Origin: Parvularcula sp963922235
Lineage (GTDB): Bacteria; Pseudomonadota; Alphaproteobacteria; Caulobacterales; Parvularculaceae
DNA length: 31,506 bases
Assembly (NCBI GenBank): GCA_963922235.1
Contig: CAWUIJ010000015.1
Coordinates: forward strand, 1-31,506
Reading direction: 5' to 3'
Shown: positions 1 to 8,909 of the stretch, in pieces
Position numbering within the stretch: position 1 is the stretch's first letter
Layout: each line of letters begins with the position of its first letter
Notes under the pieces: model-generated
What the model saw: only the letters and a program-made list of their open reading frames with translations
What the model was told of the DNA's origin: nothing
The model's database searches: none
Made by a program: the position numbers and the translations under genes

Positions 1-52
1 CACTCGCTTCACACGCGAGTGGTCGCTGGTTCGATCCCAGCCGCGACCACCA
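1..52 (+). tRNA. tRNA-Val (anticodon CAC), 3' part only
   Basis: The window begins inside a tRNA gene. The anticodon stem pairs bases 3-7 with 15-19 around a 7-base loop (8-14), with anticodon CAC at 10-12, which reads GUG (valine). The T arm follows, with the TTCGATC loop closed by GCTGG/CCAGC. The 3' acceptor strand CGCGACC, the discriminator A and an encoded CCA end at 52. The D arm and 5' acceptor strand lie outside the window. The T-rich run just downstream (53-75) could end the transcript. Confidence 0.93.
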
Positions 53-168
53 TTTTCCTTTTCTCCATTTTAGAAGAGCGCGATGGTACTTCGATGGTTG
101 CGGCTGATACCTTCGCGCTTTCGAATCCCGCGTGGTGTCGTTCGATCCTTCATTCAGCGCACGGATGA

Positions 169-190
169 CGATATCGTGGCGCCGATATCG
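169..190. repeat. Tandem CGATATCG palindromes (8-6-8 inverted repeat)
   Basis: The self-complementary octamer CGATATCG occurs at 169-176 and 183-190 with the six bases TGGCGC between. The copies are 14 bp apart. The unit can be read as two operator half-sites or as one 8-bp stem with a six-base loop. Its function is not known. A DNA-binding site is as likely as an RNA hairpin. Confidence 0.6.
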
Positions 191-271
191 GCAAATTCGA
201 GCCCGCCCACCGCATGCATGCGCGTCCTCTTTTACCGTATGAATGTGAGCTGAATCGCAGCGTTGCTGCTT

Positions 272-329
272 CGCGCAATGCATCTGTGCCTTTTCGATGC
301 AGTGTTGCGCGCTTTCAACGCGATGAAAG
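272..329 (+). promoter_or_regulatory. Two adjacent leader hairpins upstream of nrtA
   Basis: The first hairpin pairs 272-284 with 296-311: CGCGCAATGCATC against GATGCA and TTGCGCG, with a GTG bulge at 302-304 and an 11-base loop. The second begins at once: CTTTCA (312-317) pairs perfectly with TGAAAG (324-329) around the six-base loop ACGCGA. ANTAR proteins such as NasT bind two hairpins with six-base loops carrying A at position 1 and G at position 4. The second loop has the A but C at position 4, so the match is incomplete. A smaller stem (257-261 with 265-269) lies just upstream. Confidence 0.4.
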
Positions 330-359
330 GCCCAAACTTGAACGAAAGCTGCAAGAAAA

Positions 360-378
360 TGCGGCACCGCAAAAAATT
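360..378. promoter_or_regulatory. Shared inverted-repeat element, nrtA copy
   Basis: TGCGG (360-364) and CCGCA (367-371) form an inverted repeat followed by an A run and TT. An almost identical element stands at 6269-6284 in front of nirB. The two copies end 184 and 177 bases before the nrtA and nirB start codons. Shared sequence at a shared distance suggests a common regulator site or a common leader structure, but no known consensus was matched. Confidence 0.4.
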
Positions 379-519
379 GTCCTTTTCGTGACGCGTTTCA
401 TCGGCTATAAGCAAGTCAGGGAATGATCGCGCCTCAATGCCGAGTGCGCCCTTCGTATCTTCCCGCCGCGTGGATGTTCGCGTCGGTCCTCTTCCGCTTT
501 TTTTCTGGTTAGGTCGGCC

Positions 520-557
520 GTGTTCCCATGGGTGCGCGCGCTCGAAATAGGGAACGC
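520..557 (+). promoter_or_regulatory. Hairpin covering the nrtA ribosome-binding site
   Basis: GTGTTCCC (520-527) pairs with GGGAACGC (550-557), eight base pairs with one G-U, across a 22-base loop. The 3' arm contains GGGA (550-553), the only plausible Shine-Dalgarno core for the ATG at 563. The stem could therefore mask translation initiation. Part of the loop (531-544) can alternatively pair with CGAGTGCGC at 441-449, which would offer a competing fold. This is inferred from base complementarity alone. Confidence 0.4.
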
Positions 558-562
558 TTAGC

Positions 563-1951
<1,389 letters not shown>

Positions 1952-1978
1952 CCGGCGCACCTTGAAGGAGGCATTGAT

Positions 1979-3106
1979 ATGTCGAGCCAAGCATTAGCCC
2001 TCGCCCCGACTCTCGATGATGATATCGAAGAGGTTGTGGCCCCTGAGGCTCCGAAAACAGAGAAGCCGTCTGGCGCAAGTGGTTTCGGTGTCTCCGCCCA
2101 ACAGGTCATGAACGTTCTTGCGGTTGTTGGCCTTGGGTTTGTGAACCCAGTGATCCGTATCGGGATGGGTGAAAGCTTGTCCGCTAACTTGAAGGAGCTG
2201 TGGCAGCAGCTTGGTGTGCCGATCCTCGCGATCTTGCTCTTCTTGGGTGCGTGGTCGTGGGGTGCCGGTAAGATCGATACCAGTCTCGGCAAGATCCCAG
2301 GTCCTGTCGCAGTTTATGAGCAGTTCGGTGCATTGGTCGATGACCACAACGCAGTGCGCGCGAAGGAGGTCGCTTTCTACGAGCGTCAGGCCGAACGCAA
2401 CGCTCAGTTCATTGCGGAAGGCCGCCCCGATCGGGTTCGCGACCGCGCATTTACTGGCAAGCCAAGCTATTTCGACCAAATCTGGACGTCACTGAAGACG
2501 GTCTTCTTCGGCTTTGTGATCGCGACACTGATCGCTGTTCCTGTCGGGATTTTCTGCGGCTTAAGCCCGATGGTGAATGCGGCGGTCAATCCGCTCATTC
2601 AGGTGTTCAAGCCTGTCTCTCCCTTGGCTTGGTTGCCCATCGTGACGATTGTGGTGTCTGCGGTTTATGTGACGCCTAGCGACGCGATGCCAAAGGCTTT
2701 CCTGATCTCGGCCATCACCGTGACCTTGTGTTCGCTGTGGCCCACACTGATCAATACGGCCCTAGGGGTCTCTTCGATCGACAAGGATCTGCTCAACGTG
2801 AGCCAGGTGTTGAGGCTCAAGCCCTATGAGAAGATCACCAAGCTCGTTATTCCATCGTCGCTTCCTTTGATTTTCACAGGGCTGCGCCTGTCGCTCGGTG
2901 TTGGCTGGATGGTTCTGATTGCCGCTGAAATGCTCGCGCAGAACCCTGGTCTTGGGAAATTTGTCTGGGATGAGTTCCAGAACGGATCGTCCAACTCGCT
3001 TGCTCGGATTATGGTGGCCGTGCTGACGATTGGTATTATCGGCTTCTTGCTCGATCGTGTGATGTACACGCTCCAGGCCATGTTCACTTTCTCCGGCCAG
3101 CGCTAA
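1979..3106 (+). CDS. nrtB: Nitrate ABC importer permease (NrtB)
   Basis: A 375-residue inner-membrane permease of the NrtB/TauC (BPD_transp_1) family. After a charged, Asp/Glu/Pro-rich N-terminus comes a hydrophobic segment at 79-95. A polar stretch (about 96-168) follows, then the multi-span core from about 170. The cytoplasmic EAA-type coupling region is near LLNVSQVLRLKPYEKI, with the downstream GLRLSLGVGWMVLIAAEML span typical of the family. The polar segment between the first span and the core is long for a simple permease and is probably exposed outside the membrane. A strong Shine-Dalgarno (AAGGAGG, 1965-1971) fixes the ATG at 1979. It lies between nrtA and nrtC in one operon. Confidence 0.95.
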   Translation: MSSQALALAPTLDDDIEEVVAPEAPKTEKPSGASGFGVSAQQVMNVLAVVGLGFVNPVIRIGMGESLSANLKELWQQLGVPILAILLFLGAWSWGAGKIDTSLGKIPGPVAVYEQFGALVDDHNAVRAKEVAFYERQAERNAQFIAEGRPDRVRDRAFTGKPSYFDQIWTSLKTVFFGFVIATLIAVPVGIFCGLSPMVNAAVNPLIQVFKPVSPLAWLPIVTIVVSAVYVTPSDAMPKAFLISAITVTLCSLWPTLINTALGVSSIDKDLLNVSQVLRLKPYEKITKLVIPSSLPLIFTGLRLSLGVGWMVLIAAEMLAQNPGLGKFVWDEFQNGSSNSLARIMVAVLTIGIIGFLLDRVMYTLQAMFTFSGQR

Positions 3107-3117
3107 GGAGACGATCC

Positions 3118-4818
3118 GTGAGCTATCTTTCCCTCAAAAACGTCAGCAAGAGTTTCGGTGAGGGTCCCGAAGCGCAGACAATCCTCAAAGACATCAACCT
3201 CGATGTGGAAGAGGGAGAGATCGTTGCCATTCTGGGTTTCTCCGGATCCGGAAAGACCACGCTCATCTCAATGATGGCTGGCCTTTCTAGTCCATCGGCG
3301 GGCACCATCACTTGCGGCGGCGAGGTTGTGGAAGGCGCGTCGCCAGCTCGCGGTGTCGTTTTCCAGAACTACTCGCTGATGCCTTGGCTTTCGGTGACAC
3401 AAAATGTCCGAATGGCCGTCGATGCGGTGTTCCCCAAATGGAGCAAAGACAAAAAGACGGCGCAGGTTCACAAATATGTCGGCATGGTTGGCTTATCGCA
3501 TGCAGAAAATCGGAAGCCTGCCGAACTTTCAGGAGGAATGCGGCAGCGTGTGAATGTCGCCCGAGCGCTCGCGATTGAACCCGAAGTCTTGCTGCTCGAC
3601 GAACCGCTCTCAGCATTGGACGCGCTGACCCGTGCCAATCTCCAAGATGAGATCGCTGCCATTTGTGAGCGCGAGCGCAAGACGACGATTTTGATCACCA
3701 ATGATGTTGACGAAGCGATATTGCTCGCTGATCGGATCATTCCCCTCAATCCTGGTCCTGAGGCAACCCTCGGCCCGTCTTTTCAGGTCGATCTCGATCG
3801 CCCACGTGATCGTACAAAGATCAACCATGATGCCCGCTTCGTGGCGCTTCGTAAAAGCGTGACGGACTATCTCATGAAGGCGGGAATTGAGCAGCGGTCG
3901 CAGGCAGGTGAGGGCCCCACCCACCCAGATGTCGAGCCGGCGCAGATCGGATTATCCTCACGCACGCAGAGTGAACCAACCAGCGCTCAATTGAGCGCCG
4001 ATTCGAAAGTGATCAGTGTCAATCCTTCTGATCGCTTCCTCTCCTTTAAAGGCGTAACGAAGGTCTATCCAACGCCAAAGGGCCCACTTACCGTTGTGGA
4101 TGGCTTTGACCTGAATATGCGAAAGGGCGAGTTCATCTCGATCATCGGGCATTCAGGATGCGGCAAATCAACGGTCCTTACGATGACGGCCGGCCTGAAC
4201 GAGATCACAGGAGGCGAGATTACGCTTGATGGTCGCAATGTGATCAATGCAGGGCCGGATCGCGGTGTGGTGTTCCAAGCGCCAAGTCTCTTCCCGTGGT
4301 TATCGGCCTATGACAATGTGTCTCTCGGTGTGGAGCGGGTTTATCCGCATGCATCCAAAGCCGAGCGCCGCGATGTTATCGAGCACTATCTTTGTCGCGT
4401 CGGCCTTGGCGACTCGATGAGAAAGAAAGCGTCGGAGCTTTCGAACGGGATGCAGCAACGGGTCGGTATTGCGCGTGCATTTGCTCTGTCCCCAAAGCTT
4501 TTGCTCCTTGATGAGCCCTTCGGCATGCTCGACTCACTCACACGTTGGGAGTTGCAAGAGGTGCTGATGGATGTCTGGACACGCACGCAGGTCACAGCCA
4601 TCTGTGTGACCCATGATGTCGATGAGGCCATTCTACTGGGTGACCGTGTCATCATGATGACCAATGGACCGAACGCACGCGTCGGTAAAATCATGGATGT
4701 GGACCTTCCGCGCCCCCGAACTCGTAAAGAATTACTCTCCCACCCCGACTATTACGGGTACAGAGAACAGCTGCTCACCTTCCTTGAGGAATATGAGACC
4801 AACAAAAACGCGGCCTGA
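3118..4818 (+). CDS. nrtC: Nitrate ABC importer ATPase, NrtC-NrtD fusion with two nucleotide-binding domains
   Basis: A 566-residue protein with two complete ABC ATPase domains in tandem, so one gene supplies both ATPases of the importer. Domain 1: Walker A GFSGSGKTT (40-48), signature LSGGM (137-141), Walker B VLLLDE (157-162). Domain 2: Walker A GHSGCGKST (344-352), signature LSNGM (441-445), Walker B LLLLDE (461-466), switch His499. In domain 1 the switch histidine is replaced by Asn195 (ITNDVDEA against VTHDVDEA). A linker of roughly 80 residues joins the domains, where cyanobacterial NrtC instead carries a C-terminal substrate-binding-like regulatory domain. Translation starts at GTG 3118 with AAGGAG (3105-3110) overlapping the nrtB stop. 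Confidence 0.95.
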   Translation: MSYLSLKNVSKSFGEGPEAQTILKDINLDVEEGEIVAILGFSGSGKTTLISMMAGLSSPSAGTITCGGEVVEGASPARGVVFQNYSLMPWLSVTQNVRMAVDAVFPKWSKDKKTAQVHKYVGMVGLSHAENRKPAELSGGMRQRVNVARALAIEPEVLLLDEPLSALDALTRANLQDEIAAICERERKTTILITNDVDEAILLADRIIPLNPGPEATLGPSFQVDLDRPRDRTKINHDARFVALRKSVTDYLMKAGIEQRSQAGEGPTHPDVEPAQIGLSSRTQSEPTSAQLSADSKVISVNPSDRFLSFKGVTKVYPTPKGPLTVVDGFDLNMRKGEFISIIGHSGCGKSTVLTMTAGLNEITGGEITLDGRNVINAGPDRGVVFQAPSLFPWLSAYDNVSLGVERVYPHASKAERRDVIEHYLCRVGLGDSMRKKASELSNGMQQRVGIARAFALSPKLLLLDEPFGMLDSLTRWELQEVLMDVWTRTQVTAICVTHDVDEAILLGDRVIMMTNGPNARVGKIMDVDLPRPRTRKELLSHPDYYGYREQLLTFLEEYETNKNAA

Positions 4819-4967
4819 AGGCTGAAACAAGCAAATTTTAATAGCCGTAAGGCACATTCCCAACCGGGTACCGTTTTCGATGTCGGGTTGGGCGGGAGCG
4901 ATGATGGTCCCTGAATACGAAAGAGCGAGGCGGCTCATCTTACATAGTCCGTCCACTGGGGATCAAC
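4819..4967 (+). promoter_or_regulatory. Spacer before the porin gene, with an inverted repeat
   Basis: This 149-base gap between nrtC and the porin gene holds a 7-bp inverted repeat, CCCAACC (4859-4865) and GGTTGGG (4886-4892), separated by 20 bases. No T run follows, so it is not a clear terminator. It could be a leader structure or operator. GGGGA (4958-4962) serves as the ribosome-binding site for the porin. Confidence 0.35.
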
Positions 4968-6191
4968 ATGAATCGAAATATTCTTTGCACCTGCACGGCT
5001 TTGGCGGTGGTTTTGGGGGCAGCACAGGCACAAGAAGCGCCAGCACCATCTGAATTTGATCAGGCGATCGCAGAAACCAAACCAATCTTTCAGTACCGAC
5101 TACGGTATGAAACGGTTAATCAAGATGGGTTCACTGAGAATGCTGACGCTCTCACCTCCCGCATTCGTGCAGGGTTTGAGACTGGCGCTTGGAAGAACAC
5201 AAAGTTTCTGATCGACTTCGAACATATCCAGGCCCACGAGAACGATTTCAACTCGACCATCAACGGCAAGACACAGTTCCCTGTGGTCGCTGACCCTGAT
5301 GTGACAGAGCTCAATCGCTTCCAGTTGACGAATACCACATTCGACGACACCGTCATCACATTAGGTCGTCAACGGATCAATCACGACGACCAACGCTTCA
5401 TTGGTGCTGTGGCTTGGCGTCAGAATGAACAGACCTTCGATGGTCTGCGTGTCGTGAACAAGTCGGTCGAAGGGCTCATGGTCGATGTGACTTATGTCGA
5501 TCAAGTGAACCGCATTTTTGGTGATGACTCGCCGATGGGTCGTTGGGACTCGGAGAGTTTCTTCTTCAACGCCGCTTACAAGGTTCCTGTCGATCAGGCA
5601 GCAATCACGGTCTCGGCTTTCTCTTATCTTCTCGACTTCAAAGATGATGCCCCGGCCGCCTCTTCACAAACCTACGGTTTTCAGGTTCTGGCGAAGAAAG
5701 GCCTGTTCTCGGGCAAAGCGCGTTATGCGATTCAGTCAGAGTATGCAGATCAACCCGTCGATTACAGTGCGGACTATTTGAACCTTGAAGGTACCGTCGC
5801 GAAGAATGGTTTTGCTGGTACACTTGGATACGAAGTGCTCGGAAGTGATGATGGCGTGAAGGCTTTCAGCACACCGCTAGCGACGCTCCACAAGTTCAAC
5901 GGTTTTGCCGACCTGTTCCTTGGGACACCGGCTGACGGTCTCGAAGATATCTACGGTACCATCACGTATACGAAGAAAAATGTCGGACCAGCTAAGCTCG
6001 TCAAGGCATTTGTGACTTACCATGACTTCTCGTCAGATGTCGGCGGCGTCGACTTTGGTGATGAATTCAATGCTGTGTTGGTGACCAAATTTGGTCGAAC
6101 ATCGGTGCTTTTCAAATACGCTGACTACAAAGCACAAGAGTTTCGCAGCGATACAGCGAAGTTCTGGGCGCAGGTCGATTGGACCTTCTAA
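4968..6191 (+). CDS. Outer-membrane beta-barrel porin, probably for nitrate/nitrite
   Basis: A 407-residue exported protein. Residues 1-22 form a Sec signal (basic start, AVVLGAAQA core and cleavage before QEAPAPS). The mature protein shows the alternating hydrophobic/polar and aromatic pattern of a beta-barrel throughout, and it ends in WTF, the terminal phenylalanine used by the BAM machinery. The opening FQYRLRYETVNQDGFTENADALTSR and the GLRVVNKSVEGLMVDVTYVDQV segment resemble the alginate-export/OprD-like barrel group. Its position between the nitrate importer and nirBD-nasA suggests it carries nitrate or nitrite across the outer membrane. That substrate is inferred from context, not from binding residues. 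An intrinsic terminator follows. Confidence 0.82.
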   Translation: MNRNILCTCTALAVVLGAAQAQEAPAPSEFDQAIAETKPIFQYRLRYETVNQDGFTENADALTSRIRAGFETGAWKNTKFLIDFEHIQAHENDFNSTINGKTQFPVVADPDVTELNRFQLTNTTFDDTVITLGRQRINHDDQRFIGAVAWRQNEQTFDGLRVVNKSVEGLMVDVTYVDQVNRIFGDDSPMGRWDSESFFFNAAYKVPVDQAAITVSAFSYLLDFKDDAPAASSQTYGFQVLAKKGLFSGKARYAIQSEYADQPVDYSADYLNLEGTVAKNGFAGTLGYEVLGSDDGVKAFSTPLATLHKFNGFADLFLGTPADGLEDIYGTITYTKKNVGPAKLVKAFVTYHDFSSDVGGVDFGDEFNAVLVTKFGRTSVLFKYADYKAQEFRSDTAKFWAQVDWTF

Positions 6192-6222
6192 TCAGTCCTG
6201 AGCATCACGTTTGAGCGAGAGA

Positions 6223-6251
6223 GCCGGTCTGCAGTGCAGGCTGGCTTTTTT
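6223..6251 (+). terminator. Rho-independent terminator after the porin gene
   Basis: Bases 6223-6232 pair with 6236-6245 (GCCGGTCTGC against GCAGGCTGGC; ten pairs, two of them G-U) around a 3-base loop, and six T residues follow at once (6246-6251). It begins 31 bases after the porin stop. It probably ends the nrtABC-porin transcript, so nirB would need its own promoter. It could also be a conditional terminator in a longer operon under NasT control. Confidence 0.82.
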
Positions 6252-6461
6252 CATATGGTTCAGGTGGTTGCGGCCCGCAAAATTCGCAGGAAACAGCGGT
6301 GAGGCCCTTGTTCAAAGGGTGCGTTTGTGAGAGACTGTGCACTTGCACAATGTGGTGTGCGACTGCGCTTTTCGACGGAGAAGAGCCTGGCCTCATAGAG
6401 GTCAATTCAGCTCTCAATTCGTTCACGGATCTATCCGCGAACGTAGCCCAAGGATCACCAC
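6252..6461 (+). promoter_or_regulatory. nirB: nirB leader with candidate NasT-responsive hairpins
   Basis: No gene is seen in this 210-base stretch. Predicted stems are CCCTT/AAGGG (6305-6319), TTGCACA/TGTGCGA around a six-base loop ATGTGG (6343-6362), GGCCTC/GAGGTC with a G-U pair (6389-6403), and CGTTC-x-CGGA/TCCG-x-GAACG (6420-6443). A TTTT run sits at 6369-6372. The hexaloop starts with A but lacks G at position 4, and shifting the register to AATGTG would satisfy both at the cost of a weaker stem. An ANTAR target is therefore plausible, not demonstrated. AAGGA (6450-6454) is the ribosome-binding site. Confidence 0.45.
6269..6284. promoter_or_regulatory. Shared inverted-repeat element, nirB copy
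   Basis: TGCGG (6269-6273) and CCGCA (6275-6279) with one base between, followed by AAATT. It matches the element at 360-378 except for a one-base shorter spacer and a shorter A run. It ends 177 bases before the nirB ATG. It may be a binding site of a nitrogen regulator common to both operons, or part of both RNA leaders. Confidence 0.4.
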
Positions 6462-8909
6462 ATGTGCTCGCAACGCCTCGTCGTTATCGGAAATGGTATG
6501 GCCCCTGGCCGTGTTCTCGATCATTTGTTTGAGCGAGAACCGGGCAAGTACGACGTCACAATCTTCAACGCTGAACCTCGCGTGAACTACGATCGGATCA
6601 TGCTTTCACCGGTGCTTTCGGGTGAGAAGGCTTTCGACGACATCATCATCCATGATGAAGAGTGGTATAAAGAGCATAACATCACGCTTCACTGCGGTAA
6701 GCGCGTTGCAAGCATCGATCGCACAGCAAAGACGGTCATCGCCGAGGATGGGACCACAGCTGCTTACGACAAACTGCTGATCGCCACGGGGTCGACGCCG
6801 ATCATGATTCCCGTGCCGGGTCACGAATTGCCCGGTGTGCTGAGCTATCGCGATCTTGATGATGTCGATGCTATGCTGACGGCTTGCCAAAAGGGTGGGC
6901 ACGCGGTGGTCATTGGCGGCGGGCTTTTGGGTCTTGAGGCTGCGGTTGGCCTGAAGATGCAAGGCATGGATGTCACCGTCGTCCATCTCGCGTCGACCTT
7001 GATGGAACGGCAATTGGACGAGGCTGCTGGCCACCTCCTCCGTAAGGAAATCGAATCGCGCGGTATTACAGTTCATACCGAAGCGAACACAAAAGAGATC
7101 GTTGGTACTGAAAGGGTCGAGGCGGTCCGCTTGGACAACGGCACCACCATCAAGGCCGATATTGTGTGTATGGCGGTTGGTATTCGCCCAAGCGGCTCGG
7201 TAGCGAAGAGCGCAGGCCTAGACGTTGAGCGCGGGATCGTCGTCGGGGATGATCTCCGTACGTCAGACCCCGATATCTTTGCTGTGGGCGAGTGTGTGCA
7301 GCACCGTGGCCAGTGTTATGGTCTGGTCGCACCGCTTTATGAGATGGCGAAAGTCGTCGCGGCGCAGCTTTGCGGGGAAGCGACCGCAAGCTATCAAGGC
7401 TCGATCACCTCAACCAAGCTCAAAGTCACGGGCGTCGACGTGTTCTCGGCTGGAGACTTTCAGCAGTCCGAAGGTCAAGAAGAGGTGGTGCTTCGCGATG
7501 CGGCCAAAGGCGTTTATAAACGCTTGGTCCTTGATGGTGACCGCTTGGTAGGCGCGGTGTTCTACGGCGACACAAAGGATAGCGCCTGGTTCTTTCAGCA
7601 TATCAAGGACGGAACCGATGTCTCTGAGTATCGGGATACACTGATCTTTGGCCCCACTTACGCTGGCGGCGAAGCTGTAGACCCGCTTGCAGCTGTTGCT
7701 GCTCTTCCGGGTGATGCAGAGATTTGCGGCTGCAACGGCGTCTGCAAATCGAAGATCCAGGAGACGATCACTGCAAAAGGGCTCACGTCGCTGGATGACG
7801 TTCGTGCTCATACTAAAGCATCCGCGTCCTGTGGTTCGTGTACGGGGCTCGTAGAACAGCTTCTCGCTTTCACGCTTGGTGATGAGTTTGACCCTGACGC
7901 GGCCAAACCGATGTGCGGCTGTACAGATCTTGGTCATGATGCCGTCCGACGTTTGATCGTCGCGGGAGAGCTGAAGTCGATCCCTGACGTTATGCAGCAG
8001 CTCAATTGGAAGACATCATGCGGCTGTTCCAAGTGCCGGCCAGCGATCAATTATTATCTCGTGTGCGCATGGCCTGGCGAATATGAGGATGACGGACAGT
8101 CACGGTTCATCAATGAGCGCGTCCACGCCAACATTCAGAAAGACGGGACCTATTCTGTCGTGCCGCGGATGTGGGGCGGGATGACCACCGCGCAAGAATT
8201 GCGTGCTATTGCTGACGTGGTCGACAAGTACGAGATCCCCACGGTGAAGTGCACTGGCGGTGCTCGCATCGATATGCTCGGCGTCAAGAAGGAAGATTTG
8301 CCCGATGTCTGGGCGGACCTCAACGAGGCCGGGATGGTTTCGGGCCACGCCTATGCCAAGGGACTTCGTACGGTCAAAAGCTGTGTGGGTACGGATTGGT
8401 GCCGCTTCGGAACGCAAGATTCAACGGGTCTCGCGGTCAAGCTGGAGCGGTTCCTGTGGGGTTCATGGACGCCGCATAAGGTCAAGCTGGGCGTTTCGGG
8501 ATGTCCTCGAAACTGTGCAGAAGCAACGTGTAAGGACATCGGCGTTGTTTGTGTTGATAGCGGCTATGAAATCCATTTCGCTGGCGCGGCGGGCATGCAT
8601 GTCAAGGCGACAGAGCATCTGTGTACGATTGAAAGTGAGGACAACACGATCGTCTATATCGGTGCTCTCATGCAAATGTACCGGGAGCAGGGCTGGTATC
8701 TTGATCGGATCTATAAGTGGGCGGCCAAGGTGGGTATTGATTATGTCCGTGAGACGCTTGCTAAACCGGATGAGCTCAAATCCTACTACGATCGCTTCGT
8801 CTATTCACAGAAGTTCATGCAGGATGATCCGTGGGCAGCTCGCGCAGCGGGCAAAGACGCACATGAATTTACGCCGATCACCCTCAACCGGGAAGTGGAG
8901 ACTGCATGA
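6462..8909 (+). CDS. nirB: Assimilatory nitrite reductase [NAD(P)H], large subunit
   Basis: An 815-residue cytoplasmic enzyme that reduces nitrite to ammonium with six electrons from NAD(P)H. In order: an N-terminal FAD/NAD(P) oxidoreductase module (FAD dinucleotide motif GNGMAPGR from 10; second fold GGGLLGLE 152-159), two BFD-like [2Fe-2S] segments (Cys422, 424, 457, 460 and Cys485, 487, 520, 525), and the ferredoxin-like plus siroheme/[4Fe-4S] domains. The siroheme-cluster cysteines are Cys641, Cys647, Cys681 and Cys685 (CVGTDWC and SGCPRNC). Length is normal for the family. The stop overlaps the nirD start by 4 bp (ATGA), implying translational coupling. cysG downstream makes its siroheme. 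Confidence 0.97.
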   Translation: MCSQRLVVIGNGMAPGRVLDHLFEREPGKYDVTIFNAEPRVNYDRIMLSPVLSGEKAFDDIIIHDEEWYKEHNITLHCGKRVASIDRTAKTVIAEDGTTAAYDKLLIATGSTPIMIPVPGHELPGVLSYRDLDDVDAMLTACQKGGHAVVIGGGLLGLEAAVGLKMQGMDVTVVHLASTLMERQLDEAAGHLLRKEIESRGITVHTEANTKEIVGTERVEAVRLDNGTTIKADIVCMAVGIRPSGSVAKSAGLDVERGIVVGDDLRTSDPDIFAVGECVQHRGQCYGLVAPLYEMAKVVAAQLCGEATASYQGSITSTKLKVTGVDVFSAGDFQQSEGQEEVVLRDAAKGVYKRLVLDGDRLVGAVFYGDTKDSAWFFQHIKDGTDVSEYRDTLIFGPTYAGGEAVDPLAAVAALPGDAEICGCNGVCKSKIQETITAKGLTSLDDVRAHTKASASCGSCTGLVEQLLAFTLGDEFDPDAAKPMCGCTDLGHDAVRRLIVAGELKSIPDVMQQLNWKTSCGCSKCRPAINYYLVCAWPGEYEDDGQSRFINERVHANIQKDGTYSVVPRMWGGMTTAQELRAIADVVDKYEIPTVKCTGGARIDMLGVKKEDLPDVWADLNEAGMVSGHAYAKGLRTVKSCVGTDWCRFGTQDSTGLAVKLERFLWGSWTPHKVKLGVSGCPRNCAEATCKDIGVVCVDSGYEIHFAGAAGMHVKATEHLCTIESEDNTIVYIGALMQMYREQGWYLDRIYKWAAKVGIDYVRETLAKPDELKSYYDRFVYSQKFMQDDPWAARAAGKDAHEFTPITLNREVETA

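Larger units (their letters stand above)
53..562 (+). promoter_or_regulatory. Long upstream/leader region of nrtA, rich in inverted repeats
   Basis: I see no convincing gene in these 510 bases. The region contains a run of inverted repeats: 169-190, 211-222, 257-269, 272-311, 312-329, 360-371, 463-486 and 520-557, plus a seven-T run at 498-504. A long, structured leader fits an operon controlled by NasT, whose ANTAR family binds paired hairpins in nascent RNA and prevents termination. Neither a convincing sigma-70 or sigma-54 promoter nor a textbook terminator stem abutting the T run could be assigned by eye. Where transcription starts, and therefore how much of this is RNA leader, is unknown. 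Confidence 0.5.

Noticed and set aside
178..194. Sigma-54 promoter in front of nrtA
   Set aside because: TGG and GC elements are present near 177-192 but the spacing is one base off the required GG-N10-GC, and the rest of the consensus is poor. A similar near-match at 6353-6366 fails for the same reason.
214..426. A 70-residue open frame in the nrtA upstream region
   Set aside because: No ribosome-binding site, no recognisable domain, and it spans the inverted repeats at 257-329 and 360-371. More likely leader or intergenic DNA than a gene.
463..504. Intrinsic terminator before nrtA
   Set aside because: The stem CCGcCGCG/CGCGtCGG (463-470, 479-486) has a mismatch and ends 11 bases before the seven-T run, so it does not fit a standard terminator; kept only as a leader feature.
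1..562. tRNA 3' end as an integration site of a genomic island
   Set aside because: No integrase, no repeat of the tRNA 3' end and no composition shift typical of an island were noticed within the window.
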